From Bacillota bacterium (GTDB lineage Bacteria > Bacillota > Clostridia > Christensenellales > UBA1242): DNA of 62,720 nucleotides. A program made the translations under genes and the position numbers. This document shows positions 58,616 through 62,720 of the stretch, in pieces. The notes beneath the pieces were generated by a model. That model was given only the letters and a program-made list of their open reading frames with translations. It had not been told where the DNA came from and made no database searches. Position 1 is the first letter of the stretch, and each line of letters starts with the position of its first letter. The stretch covers positions 1 through 62,720 of the forward strand of contig WRCD01000006.1 in the NCBI GenBank assembly GCA_009784185.1, given 5' to 3'.

Positions 58616-61004
58616 CCAATATAGTAACAGTGCCTGTTACGGCGTTTAAGGCAATTTCATCGCCTGTTTTTATTATATGGGTTGCGTTTGCTACATTAAC
58701 CACAAGCGGAAGTGCGTACTCGCGCGCCACTACCGCGCCATGGCTTAACGCGCTTCCAATTTCGGTAACCAAGCCCCCTACAAGGCAATAATACGGTGAC
58801 CATCCGATATCCGTAAATGAAGCCACCATAATTTCGCCCTTTTGCAGCTCTTTTGCGTCATCCACACTTTTTACCACTCTTGCTTTGCCGGATACGTTAC
58901 CGCGGCTGATTGGCGTACCGTTTAATGCCATGCCGCTTTTTGACGCATATTGCTTTTGTTCAATAGGTTTTGGTTTCCCCACGTTAACTTTAGCAAATTT
59001 AATTGTCTGCTGTTCTGCAAAAATGCGTTTACGCTGCATTGCGCGTTTTACAAGACTCGCTTTTTTATTGTTAATCAGTTCTCCTATTTCGTCATGCGTT
59101 AAAAAGAATATCAAATCTTTTTCGGGCAGAGCTCCCGCATTTACCAGATTTTCGGCCAGCTTATCGTATGCAATTTTAAACTCTTCAGTAACCTTAATAA
59201 ACTTGCTTTTGGTGTGCTCTCTCAGCTTTACGCCAAGCCGTGATTGCTTAACCAGATACTTTAAAGCAGCGCGCTTTAAACCCTTGTAGCCGGCTAAAAA
59301 CGTTTTCAGGTTTTTTTCAAAACTGTTTTTTTGTTCCGGCTCTGCAACATTACCGCTGCCCATAACGGTTTTTATGTATTCCATGAGCGCCTTTGGGTCG
59401 TTCTGCCAGCTGCGGCTGCGCAGTTCCGCTTCACGGATGGCTCTGTGGCCATGACGGCTGATAAAAAAGTCGTATGCTTCTTCTACCTTGTATTCGGATT
59501 TTGTAATAAAGTTGTTCAGTTCCTCCCAGGTCATGTTGTTGGCGTTGGGCTCTGCCTCCAGAATAGCTGCTGCCAATACGCGCAAAGACCGTAATATGTC
59601 TACGCTTTCAATGTCATCTATGGCAACTAAAAGGCCGGCTACAATTGCATTTGCTTCTTCCTCGCTTTTGTCTGCCTTTATAATCTGGTTAAGTGTGCTG
59701 CTCATGGCGCCGGAATAACTGCTGGTTTGGTAATGGTAGGTTAGGGCGTTGTTAAGCTCTTGTATCCCGTCTGTTATTGCTTTGTAGTCTGCAGCCAGGT
59801 TTCCGCTTACGGGTATTTTAAAACGCCTGGCTTGTTTATCGGCCTTTTTTATTGCTTTTTTGCCGCCAAGAACAAACCTTAAATAACTTATCATGTTGAA
59901 GCATCTTACCAGTTGGGGTTTGTTTTTGAAACTTGGAATAGGCACATTAAGTGATTCGCCGCAAATGGCATACTCCAGCGTTTCGGCAGATGTGCCTATT
60001 AAAAAAGCCGACAACCTATACAACGGTGTAAAGTTGAAAAACAGCTGCCCCGAAAAATTTGCTATACAGCTTGTTGGCGGAATTTTTTCCAGGCTTTTAT
60101 AAGTGTGTGCCTTAACCAGCATATCACGCAAACCGTAATCTATTGCCCGCACGGTTGTGCTTATACTAAGCGGAGTAACCACACCCGGCAGCATTTCACC
60201 AATGTTGCAGCTGGTAATTACGTCGGTTGGCAGTGCAGGGGAGTCAAGCTCGTCAATTGTGGCTTCGGATAAAGTGGTTATCGGCCGTGCCTGAAGCCAT
60301 ATAAGCTTGCCGGCTTTACTTATTGCGTACTCCATATCAAGCTGATATCCAAAATGCTTTACCGCTGTTTTCATTTGGTTTGCAATTTTGTTTATTTCGT
60401 CAATTGAAATAATACCGTTTTTGCCCACAAACGGAAACACATTTTCTGCTGTGCCCGGCTCGGGCACAACATGGCGCTCTGCTGAGGCGGTTCCGGCCAC
60501 CAGGCTTTCTCCAAGGCCTTCCACAGCTTCAATTATGTAGTTGTTTCTCCGGGTTACGGGGTCAAAACTAAAACATACCCCTGCAGCCCTGGCGTCTACC
60601 ATTTCCTGAACAACAATACTCATTTGAGCTTGCTTTGCCCCAAGCGAGAAAAACGCGGAGTACGACTCGGCGGTATTGCTGTGTAAGGAGTTCATGCATG
60701 CTTTAAGAGCATTAATAAACTCGGTTTTTCCGCTTACGTTAAGGCTGCTTAAATATTGCCCCGCATTGGAGAATTCGCAGCCGTCCTCGTTGGTTGCGCT
60801 GCTTCGCACAGCCACAAGCTTGTATGGCAGATTTTCGTAATATTCGGCGGCTTTTAGGTAATCTTCCTCGGTTTTGAGCCCGATTATTACAAACCCGTTT
60901 GCTACCCTTAAGCCCGCCTTAATCAGTTCGGCTAAGCCCTTGGCTTTACCGCCTGCTAAAAAGTAATCAATTTGTTTTAATTCGTCAAGCCTGATTATCT
61001 GCAT
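58602..61004 (-). CDS. PEP-utilising enzyme, rifampicin phosphotransferase/PEP synthase-like
   Basis: 800 residues. N-terminal ATP-grasp domain (GGKAKGLAELIKAGLRVANGFV; VRSSATNEDGCEFSNAGQYLSSL; IVVQEMVDARAAGVCFSFDPVT), a long helical middle and a C-terminal swivelling domain with the phospho-histidine motif SALSHGAVVAREYALPLVV. There is no PEP/pyruvate barrel, so the layout fits rifampicin phosphotransferase-like proteins (ATP + substrate = phospho-substrate + AMP + Pi) better than true PEP synthase. The real substrate is unknown. It is cotranscribed with the lipocalin-like gene 9 nt upstream. Confidence 0.85.
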   Translation of the reverse strand: MQIIRLDELKQIDYFLAGGKAKGLAELIKAGLRVANGFVIIGLKTEEDYLKAAEYYENLPYKLVAVRSSATNEDGCEFSNAGQYLSSLNVSGKTEFINALKACMNSLHSNTAESYSAFFSLGAKQAQMSIVVQEMVDARAAGVCFSFDPVTRRNNYIIEAVEGLGESLVAGTASAERHVVPEPGTAENVFPFVGKNGIISIDEINKIANQMKTAVKHFGYQLDMEYAISKAGKLIWLQARPITTLSEATIDELDSPALPTDVITSCNIGEMLPGVVTPLSISTTVRAIDYGLRDMLVKAHTYKSLEKIPPTSCIANFSGQLFFNFTPLYRLSAFLIGTSAETLEYAICGESLNVPIPSFKNKPQLVRCFNMISYLRFVLGGKKAIKKADKQARRFKIPVSGNLAADYKAITDGIQELNNALTYHYQTSSYSGAMSSTLNQIIKADKSEEEANAIVAGLLVAIDDIESVDILRSLRVLAAAILEAEPNANNMTWEELNNFITKSEYKVEEAYDFFISRHGHRAIREAELRSRSWQNDPKALMEYIKTVMGSGNVAEPEQKNSFEKNLKTFLAGYKGLKRAALKYLVKQSRLGVKLREHTKSKFIKVTEEFKIAYDKLAENLVNAGALPEKDLIFFLTHDEIGELINNKKASLVKRAMQRKRIFAEQQTIKFAKVNVGKPKPIEQKQYASKSGMALNGTPISRGNVSGKARVVKSVDDAKELQKGEIMVASFTDIGWSPYYCLVGGLVTEIGSALSHGAVVAREYALPLVVNVANATHIIKTGDEIALNAVTGTVTILASAK

Positions 61005-61013
61005 ACGCTGCCC

Positions 61014-62084
61014 TTACGCTCCTTTTGTCCATCTTGTTTTATCCGGATTAAAGCCAAACTCGGTTATTCCGCGCCCGCGCAGACCGTCAATTTCAAACTC
61101 GCTTACGCCTTCGGATATGGTGTATTGCTTCTGGAAGTCGAATTTAACCTCAAACTCACGCTTAAACTTAATTGTAAACTTTCTGCCGTTATCAAGCTCA
61201 ACCTCATAGCTTGCTTTGGGCGGACATTTGCCGAGAATTGGCAATGAATCCATAGACGGCAGATTTTTAACATATCCGTCGGGCTTGCCATCCTTCAGGT
61301 ACAGACCGGCGTTTATCTGGGTTACGGCAGGGTAGCGCACGAAGCTGGTATGAAACATATCACCGTTTTCCATAAGCCCCAATATCCAGATATGACGGTC
61401 AAAGTATCCCCAGTCGCGCTTGCCGTATGAGTGGTCTCTAAAGGCATTAATCCTTGAAAATCTATGAGTTTCGCTGTCCACCTTTATGGTAGCGGAAATT
61501 GTGCCTTGCTGCTCGGTATGCACCTGATGGTTTTCTTTAATTGCAGCAATAAATTCTTTTGTCCACTTTTCTTTTGCCAGTGCTACTGCCATGGTGTCGG
61601 CAGGCAAGTGGCGGGAGAAATCAAACACCTGGCTCAGGCCATGAAACTCGGCCTGCATTTCTACCTTTACCTTTGGCTTTTTGCCGGGCTTACAGTCACC
61701 GCCGTTAAAATCGGCCTGATAGCACCAGCCGCTGAACGTGAAAGTCAGTTTCTTGCCGGGTTCAGCTACATTGATGGAAACCGGTACCTTTGTGCCTTTA
61801 TCAAAGTGGTCGTTTTCGGAAAAATATACTTGTCCGCCTGCGTCCCGGAACACAAACCAGACTTCGTCTTTGGCGTCTCCGCCCCGGCGGGCATAGCGCC
61901 AAAACATACTCTCTTTTGTTTTGGGGTCGTGCATACTAAAGTAATAACTATTGTTGTGGCTGCTGTCGGCGTCCTCCGGTATCATATAGGTTTCGGCGTA
62001 GTTAAGGTCAAACGGATTGGTTTTAATGCGCTTGTTAATCTGCCACTTCATAATACATTTTTTTAATTTAAACTTTAAACTCAT
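61014..62084 (-). CDS. AttH/DUF7064-like beta-barrel protein partnered with the PEP-utilising enzyme
   Basis: 356 residues, beta-rich. ESMFWRYARRGGDAKDEVWFVFRDA, the HGLSQVFDF segment, and FRDHSYGKRDWGYFDRHIWILGLMENGDMFHTSF resemble the lipocalin-like AttH/hydroxysteroid-binding fold in which an R-D-H-S-x-G-x-R-D core is conserved. In animal relatives such a domain is, to my recollection, fused to a PEP-utilising enzyme like the one encoded next, so the pair may act as one system on a lipid or isoprenoid-like substrate. ATG 62084 has AAGGAG 8-13 nt upstream. Confidence 0.65.
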   Translation of the reverse strand: MSLKFKLKKCIMKWQINKRIKTNPFDLNYAETYMIPEDADSSHNNSYYFSMHDPKTKESMFWRYARRGGDAKDEVWFVFRDAGGQVYFSENDHFDKGTKVPVSINVAEPGKKLTFTFSGWCYQADFNGGDCKPGKKPKVKVEMQAEFHGLSQVFDFSRHLPADTMAVALAKEKWTKEFIAAIKENHQVHTEQQGTISATIKVDSETHRFSRINAFRDHSYGKRDWGYFDRHIWILGLMENGDMFHTSFVRYPAVTQINAGLYLKDGKPDGYVKNLPSMDSLPILGKCPPKASYEVELDNGRKFTIKFKREFEVKFDFQKQYTISEGVSEFEIDGLRGRGITEFGFNPDKTRWTKGA

Positions 62085-62109
62085 AGTCATCTCCTTAGTT
62101 AATAAATTA

Positions 62110-62138
62110 AGTATATCAGACAATCCAATGTCCGACAA
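62110..62138 (-). promoter_or_regulatory. Promoter of the beta-barrel/PEP-utilising operon
   Basis: On the minus strand: TTGTCG (62138-62133), 17 bp, TATACT (62115-62110), then a leader of about 20 nt. Confidence 0.7.
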
Positions 62139-62176
62139 GCATTTAAGGAGTAAAAGTCTGTTTTATCAATTTTTAC

Positions 62177-62205
62177 TTGAATTGTGCGGCTTATTGTGAT
62201 AGAAT
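62177..62205 (+). promoter_or_regulatory. Possible promoter of tRNA-Thr
   Basis: TTGAAT (62177-62182), 17 bp, TAGAAT (62200-62205), about 95 nt before the tRNA. The hairpin AAAAATTTCAC..GTGAAATTTTT at about 62264-62291 lies between. Confidence 0.55.
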
Positions 62206-62301
62206 AACGATGCTTCTTGCTGATGTGGCGATTGCCTGACGGCAAAACGTCACAGCGCTCAAATGCAAAAATTTTCACAAGTGAAATTTTTACACTTTCA
62301 C

Positions 62302-62377
62302 GCTGAAGTAGCTCAGTTGGTAGAGCAATTGATTCGTAATCAATAGGTCGCGGGTTCGACTCCCGCCTTCAGCTCCA
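62302..62377 (+). tRNA. tRNA-Thr (anticodon CGT)
   Basis: 76 nt with encoded CCA. Acceptor GCTGAAG/CTTCAGC, D-arm GCTCAGTTGGTAGAGC, anticodon stem ATTGA/TCAAT with loop TTCGTAA and T-arm GCGGGTTCGACTCCCGC. It reads ACG codons. Confidence 0.96.
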
Positions 62378-62465
62378 AACTTGCCCAAACCAAAGTTTGC
62401 GCAAGCAATAAACGAGAAACGTGAAAAGCGAAACGATATTGGCGAAAAAGTTTAAGGGCAAGTTT
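62376..62465. repeat. Inverted repeat downstream of tRNA-Thr
   Basis: AAACTTGCCC directly after the tRNA CCA is matched by GGGCAAGTTT at 62456-62465. The region to 62631 holds AT-rich text with TTTAATGTTTAATGTTTCAC-like short repeats and no supported gene. Confidence 0.5.
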
Positions 62466-62631
62466 GTACGTTTAATGTTTAATGTTTCACATTTCACAAA
62501 AATAAATTAAGCATAATGCTAATGGGCGGAGCAGATTTTTATTGGGCGTGTGACCACGCTCACCTTGGAAAAATAGGGCGATAAGGTGAACGCAGATAAT
62601 TTATATTATGCGTGAAAGGATTTAATAATTT

Positions 62632-62720
62632 ATGGCGAAAAAGAGAAATGAAGCACCTATAATCGAAACAAAGCGACTTGTTTTAAGGCGAAAAAAAGAT
62701 GATGATATTCCCGATATGAT
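62632..62720 (+). CDS. GNAT acetyltransferase (RimJ/RimL-like), 5' part only
   Basis: The window ends after 29 codons: MAKKRNEAPIIETKRLVLRRKKDDDIPDM. The IETKRLVLRR start is typical of RimJ/RimL-type N-acetyltransferases. AAAGGA lies 12-17 nt upstream of the ATG. Confidence 0.7.
   Translation, partial: MAKKRNEAPIIETKRLVLRRKKDDDIPDM

Overview
The window looks like a chromosome segment of an uncultured, spore-forming Clostridia-type Firmicute. Three kinds of evidence support this. It carries sporulation genes (pro-sigma-K, a YtxC-like protein, the YtfI/DUF2953-GerW pair, a DacB/DacF-type carboxypeptidase). It keeps Firmicute gene neighbourhoods (mcsA-mcsB-clpC; ytxC..thrS..infC-rpmI-rplT; lepA-hemW..hrcA-grpE-dnaK-dnaJ; M50-scpA-scpB). 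Its promoters are sigma-A type, mostly TTGNNN-17-TATAAT with extended TG -10s. No phage, transposase or CRISPR array was seen. Most of the sequence is housekeeping.

Layout. 1-4.1 kb: a four-helix-bundle protein behind AATATCATT iterons, a cupin, an unknown protein with no room for a 5' UTR, and polA. 4.2-11.3 kb: lytic transglycosylase, DegV, amidohydrolase, short mcsA, mcsB, clpC and hpf. 11.6-20.8 kb: nth, obgE, yhbY, a divergent membrane protein, rsfS-tsaE-tsaB-rimI, a hydrolase with a probable AUA start, murF-like and ddl. 21-26.7 kb: sigK, rnpB (with an expanded arm), a protein gene invaded four times by repeats, rarA, rubrerythrin and ytxC. 26.8-35.1 kb: a phd-doc module joined to thrS, an mgtA-type ATPase, infC (AUU start)-rpmI-rplT, a TrmH-type methyltransferase and yebC. 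35.4-48.6 kb: unknown gene, GDPD, lepA-hemW, nfo-like, Fic, a candidate 75-nt RNA, unknown gene, then CIRCE-hrcA-grpE-dnaK-dnaJ. 48.6-62.7 kb: HEPN-like, subtilisin, PucR-HTH/ABC pair, alpha-oxoamine synthase, M50-scpAB, ytfI-gerW-dac, rluB, plsC, a PEP-utilising enzyme with a partner, tRNA-Thr and a partial GNAT.

The most striking signal is a set of short non-coding repeat families scattered through the core genome. The main family (A) is bounded by AATTCCCC...GGGGAATT, is about 25-195 bp long, and has about 20 full or partial copies here. Copies lie in 5' UTRs, in operon gaps and, unusually, in frame inside protein genes: four within one gene, one within ytxC next to a copy of another family, and one within a TrmH methyltransferase. 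Others supply the stop codon and C-terminal tail of nth, a membrane protein and a HEPN-like protein. This resembles Rickettsia palindromic elements, which can be translated inside host proteins. Family B has two 107-bp copies in inverted orientation around lepA. Family C carries TCATTGCGAG/GAAGCAATC ends. Family D consists of GAACA/GGTAACA direct repeats with GGTCGC..GCTCC ends and AT-rich tails that appear to supply -35 boxes.

A second theme is translation initiation. Three genes have a -10 box 5-9 nt before the start codon, so their transcripts should be leaderless or nearly so. infC starts with AUU, and a hydrolase seems to start with AUA at the same 9-nt Shine-Dalgarno spacing. All functional calls come from reading the sequence; no database search was run.
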